Origin: an uncultured Gammaproteobacteria bacterium
GTDB taxonomy: Bacteria > Pseudomonadota > Gammaproteobacteria > Pseudomonadales > UBA5518
Direction: 5' to 3'
Assembly: GCA_903921135.1 (NCBI GenBank)
Contig: CAIXOY010000085.1
Coordinates: 1-8,583 of the forward strand
DNA: 8,583 nt
Position numbers and translations under genes: made by a program. Within the stretch, counting starts at the first letter, position 1. Each line of letters starts with the position of its first letter. Below the pieces are notes generated by a model that saw only the letters and a program-made list of their open reading frames with translations, searched no databases and was not told the origin of the DNA. Shown one piece after another: positions 1-6,230 of the stretch.

Positions 1-6
1 CAGGCA

Positions 7-32
7 GCCGACGCACAGGGATGTGCGGCGGC
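7..32. repeat. Imperfect 11-bp hairpin with GGGA loop
   Basis: Bases 12-17 (CGCACA) pair with 22-27 (TGTGCG) around the tetraloop GGGA at 18-21. After one A-G mismatch (11/28), bases 7-10 (GCCG) pair with 29-32 (CGGC). On the plus strand the loop fits the GNRA type. No T-run follows on either strand, so it is not a classic intrinsic terminator. Tandem hairpins with GGAT-like loops are familiar from gammaproteobacterial 3' regions; linking this one to such a family is inference. Confidence 0.5.
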
Positions 33-47
33 GTGAGCGAACAGGGA

Positions 48-60
48 GGGCCCACGGCCC
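48..60. repeat. Short perfect GC hairpin
   Basis: GGGCC (48-52), a three-base CAC loop and GGCCC (56-60) form a perfect 5-bp stem. It lies 15 bases to the right of the larger hairpin at 7-32. There is no T-tract, so terminator activity is unproven. The close tandem arrangement of the two hairpins is the main reason to record it. Confidence 0.35.
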
Positions 61-114
61 GAAGCGCGGAAGCTGCAACCCCTGAAGCCGCAATCCCGAA
101 CTTCGCACCACACC

Positions 115-393
115 TCAGCCCAGATGCTCCTCCAGATACCGCTCGATCTCCCGCGTGAGCGCGGACTTGAGCATCAGCATCAGCACCCCGAGCTTCACAT
201 CCACCAGGATGTCTTTCTGCTGCAGCGTGAGGCGCGCGTCGATGCCGCCCGAGTAGCTGTAGTGCACCGTATCGCCCTCCCAGCGGAAATCCCCGCCGTA
301 CTCGGACTTCAGCTGCTTCGCCAGCGCCTCGGTGCGCTTGCGCAGGGTCTTGCGATCCAGGGCGTGCTCGCGCTGCAGATAAATCCGGCTCAT
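115..393 (-). CDS. PHA granule-region family protein (PHA_gran_rgn)
   Basis: A 92-residue protein matching, by recognition, the polyhydroxyalkanoic acid system family (Pfam PHA_gran_rgn / TIGR02610), whose members are small proteins often encoded near PHA synthesis or granule genes. Their exact biochemical role is not established. Visible features are a basic N-terminal helix (ALDRKTLRKRTEALAKQLKS, residues 11-30), a strand-rich middle (FRWEG...VHYSYSGGIDARL, about 36-55) and a hydrophobic-to-charged C-terminal helix (about 68-92). It has no signal peptide and is probably cytosolic or granule-associated. The ATG at 393 is chosen because AGGAG lies 6 bases upstream of it and a good sigma70-like promoter lies just beyond. 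A longer in-frame extension to 609 would run back through the divergent lipase gene and is rejected. No phaC or phasin gene is visible in the window, so the PHA link rests on the family alone. Confidence 0.85.
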   Translation of the reverse strand: MSRIYLQREHALDRKTLRKRTEALAKQLKSEYGGDFRWEGDTVHYSYSGGIDARLTLQQKDILVDVKLGVLMLMLKSALTREIERYLEEHLG

Positions 394-417
394 GGGGCTC
401 TCCTGCGGTGTCACCGC

Positions 418-446
418 ATTCTGTTGCAGGGCGCAGGCATTGCCAA
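418..446 (-). promoter_or_regulatory. Sigma70-like promoter for the PHA-family gene
   Basis: Read on the minus strand, TTGGCA (446-441, 5/6 to the -35 consensus) is followed by a 17-bp spacer and CAGAAT (423-418, 4/6 to the -10 consensus). This predicts a transcript start near 411 and a leader of about 18 bases holding the AGGAG ribosome binding site. Spacing and position fit well, but it is a motif match only. Confidence 0.45.
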
Positions 447-475
447 TCCGTAGTGGCAGAGACACCTGCTTCGCG

Positions 476-481
476 GATAAT
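476..481 (+). promoter_or_regulatory. Possible -10 box (GATAAT) directly before lipase ATG
   Basis: GATAAT lies 6 bases upstream of the ATG at 488. A start 6-7 bases past a -10 box would place +1 at or next to the ATG, implying a leaderless or near-leaderless mRNA. No Shine-Dalgarno sequence is visible before this ATG, which agrees with that. No good -35 hexamer sits at 17 bp upstream, so this is weak. The box lies inside an imperfect dyad (473-486). Confidence 0.25.
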
Positions 482-487
482 CCCGCC

Positions 488-2059
488 ATGAAGTACACGC
501 GACAGGGCAAGGACGGCACCGGCACCACAGGCGCGCTGGCGGGCCTGCTGCCGGACTTCGGCGCCATGGCCGCACGCAACCAGCGGCTTCGGCAGTTGCA
601 GGCAGACATGGACGGCGCAGGCAGCTACGCGGCGTGGCGCGAAGCCGCCATGGCCTGGGATGCGGCATCCGGCCTCGAGGCCTGGAAACTCGACGATGCC
701 TCCCCGTTCTACGACTATCCGCTCATACAACGCCGCCTCGCCCAGATCCTCGCCGCGCGCGAGGGTGGCTACGTCAGGCGCCTCATGTTCCTGCTGCAGG
801 AAGGGCTGCACGGCAACCTCGGCAATATCTCCAATCCGCTCCTTTACCAGTGCTGCCGCTTCGGCACCAAGCGCCTGATCGAACGCTACCTCGACGAGGT
901 CTGCGAATCGCTGCTCTTCCTTGCAGAATCGGGTGACCAGCACGTTCCGTGCGCCGAACTGCTCGAGTTCTTCGAATCTACCAGCCAGACCTTCGGGCAG
1001 TCCTGCCTGATGCTGAGCGGTGGTGCAGCGCTCGGGATCTACCACTTCGGGGTCGTGAAATCGCTGTGGGAGAACGGCCTGCTGCCGCACGTGGTGTCCG
1101 GTTCCAGCGCGGGCTCCATCGTGGCGGCCATGCTGGCCACGCACAACGACGCCGAACTCGGAGAACTGATGCAGGCGCGGGAGGGGCTGGTGGAGCTCAT
1201 CCGCTGGAACGACCCGCCCGTGCCCTATCTGTTCGACGTCGCGCACTTCGACAGCGAACTGGCGCGGCGCGTGCGCGACATGAGTTTCCGCGAGGCCTGG
1301 CGCCACAGCGGGCGCGCGGTGAACATCCCTGTCTCTGCCGAGGGCCGCCACGCCGAAGGCCGCTTGCTGAATCACCGCACTTCGCCGAACGTGCTGCTGC
1401 GCAGCGCCGTGCGCGCCTCCTGCGCCGCGCCTTTCCTGATGCCGCCGGTGGAATTGCTCGCGCGCACCATGGGCGGCGAGACCATTCCCTATCTGAAGGG
1501 CGCGCGCTTCCTTGATGGCTCCATCGGTGATGATCTCCCGATCCGCCGGCTCACGCGGCTCTACGGGGTGAACCATTCCGTCGTGAGTCTGGTGAATCCT
1601 CTGGTGCTGCCCTTCGTTTCTCGACGCGTGCAGACCTCCGATGCGATCGGCGCGGTGGCTGGCCGCACAGCGGTGAAATTGTTGAAGGAGAGCGCGAACC
1701 TCTCCCTCGAGGCCCTGCAACGCGGGCTGCCCTCGAAAAACGCCAGTCTTGCGATACAGAAGTTCCAGTCGGTGATGATGCAGGACTACCGCGGTGACAT
1801 CACGCTGGTGCCGCCGCGCAGGCTCGCGCACCTCTTCCGCATGCTGCGCAACCACTCGCCCGCAGAGGAGCGGGAGTTTGTGGACATCGGCATGCGCATC
1901 ACCTGGCCCTGGCTCGAGATGATCAAGAACACGACCGCCATCAGCCGTGCGTTCCGATCCTGTATCCTCCGCCTGCAGCCCGGCGCGCGTCCGGCGAGAC
2001 GGAGCAATGCCGGATCGAAACGCACGGGCCGGCGTCGTCAAACCGGAGACAAGACATGA
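488..2059 (+). CDS. Patatin-like lipase/phospholipase with DUF3336 domain
   Basis: A 523-residue serine hydrolase of the patatin family with the N-terminal DUF3336 domain found in yeast Tgl3/4/5 and plant SDP1 triacylglycerol lipases and their bacterial relatives. DUF3336 spans about residues 50-150. The patatin domain starts near 172: the oxyanion-hole loop GGAALGIYHFG is at 178-188, the nucleophile motif GSSAG at 205-209 (Ser207), and the catalytic Asp is D343 in LDGS (342-345), giving a complete Ser-Asp dyad. It probably hydrolyses acyl esters of storage or membrane lipids; the substrate is not readable from sequence. The last 35 residues or so are very basic and poorly conserved-looking. 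No signal peptide is seen, so it is cytosolic or peripheral on membranes or lipid inclusions. The ATG at 488 is chosen because an earlier in-frame ATG at 392 overlaps the start of the divergent gene. No clear Shine-Dalgarno precedes 488. Its stop overlaps the rubredoxin start (ATGA). Confidence 0.9.
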   Translation: MKYTRQGKDGTGTTGALAGLLPDFGAMAARNQRLRQLQADMDGAGSYAAWREAAMAWDAASGLEAWKLDDASPFYDYPLIQRRLAQILAAREGGYVRRLMFLLQEGLHGNLGNISNPLLYQCCRFGTKRLIERYLDEVCESLLFLAESGDQHVPCAELLEFFESTSQTFGQSCLMLSGGAALGIYHFGVVKSLWENGLLPHVVSGSSAGSIVAAMLATHNDAELGELMQAREGLVELIRWNDPPVPYLFDVAHFDSELARRVRDMSFREAWRHSGRAVNIPVSAEGRHAEGRLLNHRTSPNVLLRSAVRASCAAPFLMPPVELLARTMGGETIPYLKGARFLDGSIGDDLPIRRLTRLYGVNHSVVSLVNPLVLPFVSRRVQTSDAIGAVAGRTAVKLLKESANLSLEALQRGLPSKNASLAIQKFQSVMMQDYRGDITLVPPRRLAHLFRMLRNHSPAEEREFVDIGMRITWPWLEMIKNTTAISRAFRSCILRLQPGARPARRSNAGSKRTGRRRQTGDKT

Positions 2060-2229
2060 GCGATTTCAGGAAGTGGGAGTGCGTGATCTGCGGCTTCATC
2101 TACGACGAGGCCCTCGGCTTGCCCGATCACGGCATTGCACCCGGCACCCGCTGGGAGGACGTACCCGAAGACTTCGAGTGCCCTGACTGCGGCATCAGCA
2201 AGTTCGACTTCGACCTGATGGAAGGCTGA
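2056..2229 (+). CDS. rubA: Rubredoxin
   Basis: A 57-residue rubredoxin, a small cytosolic iron protein that passes single electrons, classically from an NAD(P)H-dependent rubredoxin reductase to alkane hydroxylase or other oxygenases. The four iron-ligating cysteines are in CVIC (C9, C12) and CPDC (C42, C45), followed by the typical G. The aromatic and acidic core (GFIYDEALG, PGTRWEDVP, DFECPDCG) matches AlkG/RubA-type rubredoxins at normal length. GGAG at 2045-2048 gives a ribosome binding site 7 bases before the ATG. The ATG overlaps the lipase stop by three bases (ATGA), so the two are probably translationally coupled. No alkB or rubredoxin reductase gene is in the window, so its partner lies elsewhere. 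The symbol follows the family, not proven orthology. Confidence 0.95.
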   Translation: MSDFRKWECVICGFIYDEALGLPDHGIAPGTRWEDVPEDFECPDCGISKFDFDLMEG

Positions 2230-2248
2230 TCAGAAGCCCTCTGCCGGC

Positions 2249-2947
2249 ATGGAACACTGGCAGAATTTCTCGCCGATCCACGCGGGCACGGTGCTGTGCT
2301 TCGCGGTGGTGTGGGGACTGCTCTGTGTGCGAGGGCGGGTTCTGCGCGACACGCCGGCGCAGTCCGCGTGGCGCGCCGTTCTTGCCCTCGCGGTGCTGGG
2401 CTGCTGGCTGTTTGCCAATGGCATGCAGTTGCTGCCCGGGCGCTTCGATGCAGCGGTGGTGTTGCCCTTGCAGGTCTGTGATATCGCCGGTCTGGTCGCG
2501 GCCTTTGCGATCTGGCGTCCGGGTGGCCTGCCATCGGGGGTGGTGCACTTCTGGGGGCTGGGTTTCAGCATCCAGGCGATCCTGACCCCGGAGCTCTCCA
2601 ACGGCCCCGCGCATCTCGAGTTCTGGACCTTCTGGCTGCCGCACGCGAACCTGACGGGCGCTGCCTGTTATGCGCTGCTGGTCGAGCGATACCGGCCGGG
2701 CTGGGCCGATGCCCGTGTCGCTTTCGGCTGCGCGCTGCTCTACCTCGCGATGATCCTGCCCTTCGATCTGCTGACCGGTTTCAACTACGGCTACGTGGGG
2801 CCGGCCAAGCCGGGCAATGCCTCGCTGATCGACTTCCTCGGGCCCTGGCCCTGGCGTGTGGGCGCGATGATGCTGCTGACGGCGCTCGTTTTCGCGCTGC
2901 TCGCCTGGCCCTGGGCCCGCGCTCAGAACCCCCGGAGCCTTGCGTAG
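2249..2947 (+). CDS. TIGR02206-type integral membrane protein
   Basis: A 232-residue hydrophobic protein with roughly six to seven predicted membrane segments (about residues 10-28, 43-60, 70-88, 100-115, 131-147, 158-176 and 203-222). The pattern LPLQVCDIA (72-80), FWGLGFSIQAILTP (101-114), FNYGYVGPAKP (178-188) and the late SLIDFLGPWPW (192-202) matches the TIGR02206/YwaF family of conserved membrane proteins, which has no assigned function. The ATG at 2249 is 19 bases after the rubredoxin stop and has only a poor Shine-Dalgarno sequence, so expression may depend on upstream translation in the same operon. The last 25 bases overlap the end of the convergent acyl-CoA dehydrogenase gene. A link to the rubredoxin or lipase function is suggested by position only. 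Confidence 0.8.
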   Translation: MEHWQNFSPIHAGTVLCFAVVWGLLCVRGRVLRDTPAQSAWRAVLALAVLGCWLFANGMQLLPGRFDAAVVLPLQVCDIAGLVAAFAIWRPGGLPSGVVHFWGLGFSIQAILTPELSNGPAHLEFWTFWLPHANLTGAACYALLVERYRPGWADARVAFGCALLYLAMILPFDLLTGFNYGYVGPAKPGNASLIDFLGPWPWRVGAMMLLTALVFALLAWPWARAQNPRSLA

Positions 2948-4062
2948 CGGTCGCGGTGGAAGGCGCTGTCGCCCAGAAGCTGCATGCAGACCCGCGAGCG
3001 CTTGAGGAACAGCCCGATGTCGAGTTCGTCGGTGGTGCCGATGCCGCCGTGGAGCTGCACGGCCTCGTTGGTGATGAGTTCCGCGCCGTCGTTGGCGCGC
3101 GCCTTCGCGAGGCTCGCCAGCATCGGCAACATCGCGGCATTCGTGTCGACGGCATCGCAGGCTGCACGCACCGCAGTGCGGAAGAGTTCCAGCTCCGCGA
3201 ACATCTGCGCCGCGCGGTGCTGCAGTGCCTGGAAGGTGCCGATCACCGCTCCGAACTGTTCGCGCTGCTTGAGATAGGCCACCGTGCGGTCGAAGCACTC
3301 TTCCGCGCCGCCCAGCATCTCGGCCGAGAGCGCGGCACGTCCGCGGTCCAGCACCTGCGCGAGCACGGGCCAGGCGTTGCCTTCCTCGCCAAGCAAACTG
3401 CCTGCTTCCAGTTGCACCTCGTTGAAGATCACGCGCGCCGCATTGCGGCTGTCCAGCAACGAGAGCCTGCTCCGCTCCACGCCGGGAGCGCCCGTGTCGA
3501 CCAGAAACAGGCTGAGGCCCTGCTCCTCGCCCGTACTGCCGCTGGTGCGCGCGACCACGACCAGCCGTTCCGCGCTGTTGCCGTCGGCCACGAACTGTTT
3601 CACGCCGTTCAGGCGCCAGCCCCCGGCGTTACGTACGGCCGACATCGCCACGCCTGCGGGTGCATGGCGGTGGGATTCCTCCAGCGCGAGCGCAAGCCGC
3701 AATTCGCCGGTGGCGACCAGCGGCAGGATCTCGTCTTTCTGCGCGTCGTTGCCCGCGAGTTGCACCGCGCCCGCGCCCAGCACGCAGGTGGCGAACAAGG
3801 GGGATGCTGCCAGTGTGCGGCCGCATTCCTGCAGCAGCAGACCCATGCCGGCGAAGCCGAAGTCGAGGCCGCCGTATTGCTCGGGAATGGTGATGCCAGC
3901 CCAGCCAAGCTCAGCCATGCGTGACCACAGATCCATCGAGTAACCGAGCGGATCGCGGCTGTCGCGCAACTGGCGGAAGGCTGTTACCGGTGCGTGATCG
4001 CGCAGGAATTCGCGTGCGGTGTCGGCGAACTGGCGCTGTTCTTCGGAGGGTACGAGTGACAT
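2923..4062 (-). CDS. Acyl-CoA dehydrogenase, probable non-catalytic partner subunit
   Basis: A 379-residue acyl-CoA dehydrogenase-fold protein (N-terminal helical domain about 1-120, middle beta domain 121-225, C-terminal helical domain 226-379). It keeps KQFVADG (155-161), REQFG (267-271, the Arg-x-Gln-Phe-Gly FAD-contact motif) and QLHGGIG (336-342). It lacks the usual EPxxGSD loop: LALALEESHRHAPAGV stands there (123-138). By eye alignment, Asp239 (VLDRGR) sits where isovaleryl-type enzymes have the catalytic Glu, and Leu-Gly (363-364) where MCAD-type enzymes have Glu-Gly. This fits the second subunit of heteromeric dehydrogenases such as the mycobacterial ChsE pairs. GGGAG lies 9 bases upstream of the ATG. 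It follows the partner gene by 24 bp in one operon. The substrate could be a steroid or terpenoid side-chain CoA or another bulky acyl-CoA; that is inference. Confidence 0.88.
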   Translation of the reverse strand: MSLVPSEEQRQFADTAREFLRDHAPVTAFRQLRDSRDPLGYSMDLWSRMAELGWAGITIPEQYGGLDFGFAGMGLLLQECGRTLAASPLFATCVLGAGAVQLAGNDAQKDEILPLVATGELRLALALEESHRHAPAGVAMSAVRNAGGWRLNGVKQFVADGNSAERLVVVARTSGSTGEEQGLSLFLVDTGAPGVERSRLSLLDSRNAARVIFNEVQLEAGSLLGEEGNAWPVLAQVLDRGRAALSAEMLGGAEECFDRTVAYLKQREQFGAVIGTFQALQHRAAQMFAELELFRTAVRAACDAVDTNAAMLPMLASLAKARANDGAELITNEAVQLHGGIGTTDELDIGLFLKRSRVCMQLLGDSAFHRDRYARLRGF

Positions 4063-4086
4063 GTGTGCGGGCTCCCGGGCCTGTGC

Positions 4087-5283
4087 TCAGATCACGCCGG
4101 GCAGGCCGAGGGCCCGCTTGGCGATGATGTTCAACTGGATCTCCGAGCTGCCGCCCGCGATGCTGAGCGCTTTGGTGCTCAGCATGCCGCGCGCGGTGTC
4201 GATCTCGGCGCCGGAGAACTCCTCCCCGTCCCAGCCGAGCCCCTGGCTCCCCATCATCGCGACCATGAGTTCGTTGCGGCGTTTTTCTTCCTCGGTGCCG
4301 CAGTACTTCATCACGAGCGCGGTGAGGCCCGTGCCTGCGCGGGCCTTGGCCTCTTCCATGATGCGTTGCTGTGTGAGGCCGATGGCGTGCATCTGCATCT
4401 CGTGGCGTGCGAGGCGGTCGCGCATGACGGCATCTTCCACCTGGCCGCCCGCCGAGACGGGCAGGTAGCGTTTGGCGCATTCCACGGCGCCGTAGGCGCG
4501 GGTTGCGCTCTCGACGCCGATCTCGGACATCAGTTTGCGTTCGTGTTTCAGCAAGGCCTTCGCCACGCCCCACCCGCCGTGCAGCGGGCCGACCAAGTTT
4601 GTGCGAGGTACGCGCACGTTGTCGAAGAAGGTCTGGCAGAACTCCGACTGACCGCTGATCAGTTCGATGGGCCGCACCATGATGCCGGGAGAGGCCATGT
4701 CGATCAGCAGGAAGCTGATGCCCTCCTGTTTGCGTGCTGCCGGGTCCGTGCGCACGAGGCAGAAAATCCAGTCGGCGCGATCGGCCTGCGAGGTCCAGAT
4801 CTTGGAGCCGTTGATGACGAAATGATCGCCGTCGATCTCGGCGCGTGTCTGCAGGCTCGCGAGGTCCGAGCCTGCGCCGGGCTCGCTGTAGCCCTGGCAC
4901 CAGCGCGCGCGCCCCTGGACAATCGCGGGGAGGTGCAGCGCCTTCTGTTCGTCGTTGCCGAATTCCAGCAAGGCAGGCCCGAGCATCCAGATGCCGAGGC
5001 TGTAGAGCGGTGAGCGGCAACCGAGGCGGCGCATTTCGTCCTTGATGATGCGAGCTTCCTGCTCGCCGAGCCCCGCGCCGCCGTATTCCTGCGGCCACTC
5101 GGGCACCACCCAGCGCTGCTCGCGCATGCGCTCGAACCAGATCCGCGCGTCTTCCGAGGCAAAGCTGCCGTTGCGACCGCCCCAGTACTGCTCGCCGGGC
5201 GTGATGGGCTGGCGCTGGCTGGCGGGGCAGTTCTGCTGCAGCCATTCGCGCACGGTGGCGCGGAACGTGGTGGTGTCGCTCAT
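4087..5283 (-). CDS. Acyl-CoA dehydrogenase, probable catalytic subunit
   Basis: A 398-residue FAD-dependent acyl-CoA dehydrogenase, catalysing alpha-beta desaturation of an acyl-CoA with electrons passed to ETF. The FAD/substrate loop GYSEPGAGSDLAS (131-143) and KIWTS (161-165) are canonical. Glu248 in LKHERKL lies at the isovaleryl-CoA-dehydrogenase-type catalytic base position, as in the FadE26/ChsE4 group. The MCAD-type position is Gly in AGGSSEIQ (376-383). The normal RxQFG motif is missing; the equivalent region is AKRYLPVSAGGQ (270-281). The protein therefore seems to need the neighbour's REQFG to complete its flavin site. The ATG at 5283 is preferred over the longer start at 5364, since the added 27 residues are not family-like; the upstream Shine-Dalgarno is weak (a G-run 10-14 bases away). 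It is the first gene of the operon. Confidence 0.9.
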   Translation of the reverse strand: MSDTTTFRATVREWLQQNCPASQRQPITPGEQYWGGRNGSFASEDARIWFERMREQRWVVPEWPQEYGGAGLGEQEARIIKDEMRRLGCRSPLYSLGIWMLGPALLEFGNDEQKALHLPAIVQGRARWCQGYSEPGAGSDLASLQTRAEIDGDHFVINGSKIWTSQADRADWIFCLVRTDPAARKQEGISFLLIDMASPGIMVRPIELISGQSEFCQTFFDNVRVPRTNLVGPLHGGWGVAKALLKHERKLMSEIGVESATRAYGAVECAKRYLPVSAGGQVEDAVMRDRLARHEMQMHAIGLTQQRIMEEAKARAGTGLTALVMKYCGTEEEKRRNELMVAMMGSQGLGWDGEEFSGAEIDTARGMLSTKALSIAGGSSEIQLNIIAKRALGLPGVI

Positions 5284-5467
5284 GCTCGTGAACCCCCGGT
5301 GTGGACGTGGGCATGGTAATCGAAGGGCTTGGGCGGGCGAATGACCGGAGCCGTCGCGTGCCACTGGCAGGGAAGGTCAGGTGGGCACGGCTAGGAGCGC
5401 GCCACCGGGTTCATTTAACATGCGGGCGCCGGCACGTTGCCGGAGTAGACCGCGTGGGGAGTCCGGC
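5284..5467. promoter_or_regulatory. Divergent intergenic region between two operons
   Basis: These 184 bases separate the minus-strand acyl-CoA dehydrogenase operon from the plus-strand SDR operon and must hold both promoters. The only AT-rich patch is around 5411-5420 (TCATTTAACA): TTTAAC at 5414-5419 could serve as a plus-strand -10, and TTAAAT on the other strand (5418-5413) as a minus-strand -10. No convincing -35 box pairs with either. An inverted repeat at 5429-5443 lies just downstream of the plus-strand candidate. No small gene is evident. Confidence 0.4.
5429..5443. promoter_or_regulatory. Perfect inverted repeat CCGGCA-N3-TGCCGG, possible operator
   Basis: CCGGCA (5429-5434) and TGCCGG (5438-5443) are perfect inverted arms separated by CGT. 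The site lies in the presumed SDR leader, 24 bases before the start codon and just past the AT-rich patch that could be a -10 box. That placement suits a repressor operator controlling the SDR operon or both divergent operons. It could equally be an RNA hairpin. No regulator gene is next to it in the window. Confidence 0.3.
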
Positions 5468-6217
5468 ATGAAGCGTCTCGAGGGCAAAGTGGCGCTGGTC
5501 ACGGGTGCCGGATCCGGTATCGGGCGAGCGGTAGCCCTGCGGCTGGCGCAGGAAGGCGCCCGCGTGTTTTGTGTCGATCTGCAGGCCGAGCCGCTCGAGC
5601 AGACCTGCGAGTCGGTGCTCTCGTCCGGCGGTATCGCGCTCGCCCGGCGTTGCGATGTGAGCAACGAAGCAGAGGTCCGCGCCAGCGTGGCGGCCGCAGC
5701 CGCGGCCTGGGGCCGGCTCGATCATCTGAGCAACATGGCAGGCATCCTCCGCTTCGATCACTTCCACGAGATCGCACTCGAAGACTTCCGGCGCGTGATC
5801 GAGGTGAACGTCTACGGCACCTTCCTGTTCTGCCGTGAGGCCATTCCCCATCTCCTCAAGGTGGGCGGCAACATCGTCAACACGGCTTCTACCTCCTCGC
5901 ATGCGGGCTTGCCGTGGGGCGGCGTGTACTCCTCCTCGAAGGGCGCGGTGCTGGCCATGACGCGCACCATCGCGGTGGAGTACGGCCGTCTGGGTCTGCG
6001 CGCGAACAGTGTGTCGCCCGGCGACATCGCAACACCCATGTCCAAGGGCGTGAAGATGCCGGAAGGCGTGGATTTCAGCTGGATGGACCGCTGCAAGGCG
6101 CTGGCAGGCCCCCGCCCGCCCGAGGTGGTGGCCGGCGTGGTCGCGATGCTCGCCTCGGACGACGCAGCCCACATCAACGGCGAAGACATCCGCATCGACG
6201 GCGGCACGCTCTCCTGA
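5468..6217 (+). CDS. SDR family NAD(P)-dependent oxidoreductase
   Basis: A 249-residue classical short-chain dehydrogenase/reductase of normal length. The Rossmann dinucleotide motif TGAGSGIG is at 12-19. Asp37 at the end of the second strand suggests NAD(H) over NADP(H). CDVS (62-65) contacts adenine, and the usual NNAG is NMAG (89-92). The catalytic set Asn114, Ser141, Tyr154 and Lys158 (YSSSK) is complete, with SPG at 183-185. It resembles FabG-like and hydroxy-acyl or hydroxysteroid dehydrogenases; the substrate cannot be set from sequence. Divergence from the acyl-CoA dehydrogenase operon makes a role in the same catabolic route reasonable but unproven. The ATG at 5468 is favoured by GGGGAG at 5456-5461, 6 bases upstream. 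The amidotransferase follows after 13 bases. Confidence 0.92.
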   Translation: MKRLEGKVALVTGAGSGIGRAVALRLAQEGARVFCVDLQAEPLEQTCESVLSSGGIALARRCDVSNEAEVRASVAAAAAAWGRLDHLSNMAGILRFDHFHEIALEDFRRVIEVNVYGTFLFCREAIPHLLKVGGNIVNTASTSSHAGLPWGGVYSSSKGAVLAMTRTIAVEYGRLGLRANSVSPGDIATPMSKGVKMPEGVDFSWMDRCKALAGPRPPEVVAGVVAMLASDDAAHINGEDIRIDGGTLS

Positions 6218-6230
6218 GGGGCAGCAGTCC

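Larger units (their letters stand above)
1..114. other. Non-coding left edge with two hairpins
   Basis: No convincing gene is seen here. All forward frames give short, low-complexity or quickly stopped peptides, and no start with a ribosome binding site is present. The stretch lies downstream of the minus-strand PHA granule-region gene and contains two inverted repeats (7-32 and 48-60), listed separately. It could be the 3' untranslated region of that gene or of a gene ending left of the window. Confidence 0.5.

Noticed and set aside
392..487. Longer start for the lipase at 392
   Set aside because: That ATG lies within the CATG shared with the divergent gene start, and the 32 extra residues are not protein-like for the family.
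394..609. N-terminal extension of the PHA-family protein to 609
   Set aside because: It would overlap the divergent lipase gene and its promoter region; the ATG at 393 has AGGAG and a promoter, and the extra residues are not family-like.
3911..5314. A 467-codon minus-strand open frame, with similarly long frames at 2195-3298, 2956-3924, 4063-5013 and 6174-7208
   Set aside because: They lie in other frames over strongly recognised genes, are rich in Arg, Ala, Pro and His as expected of shadow frames in high-GC DNA, and show no family motif.
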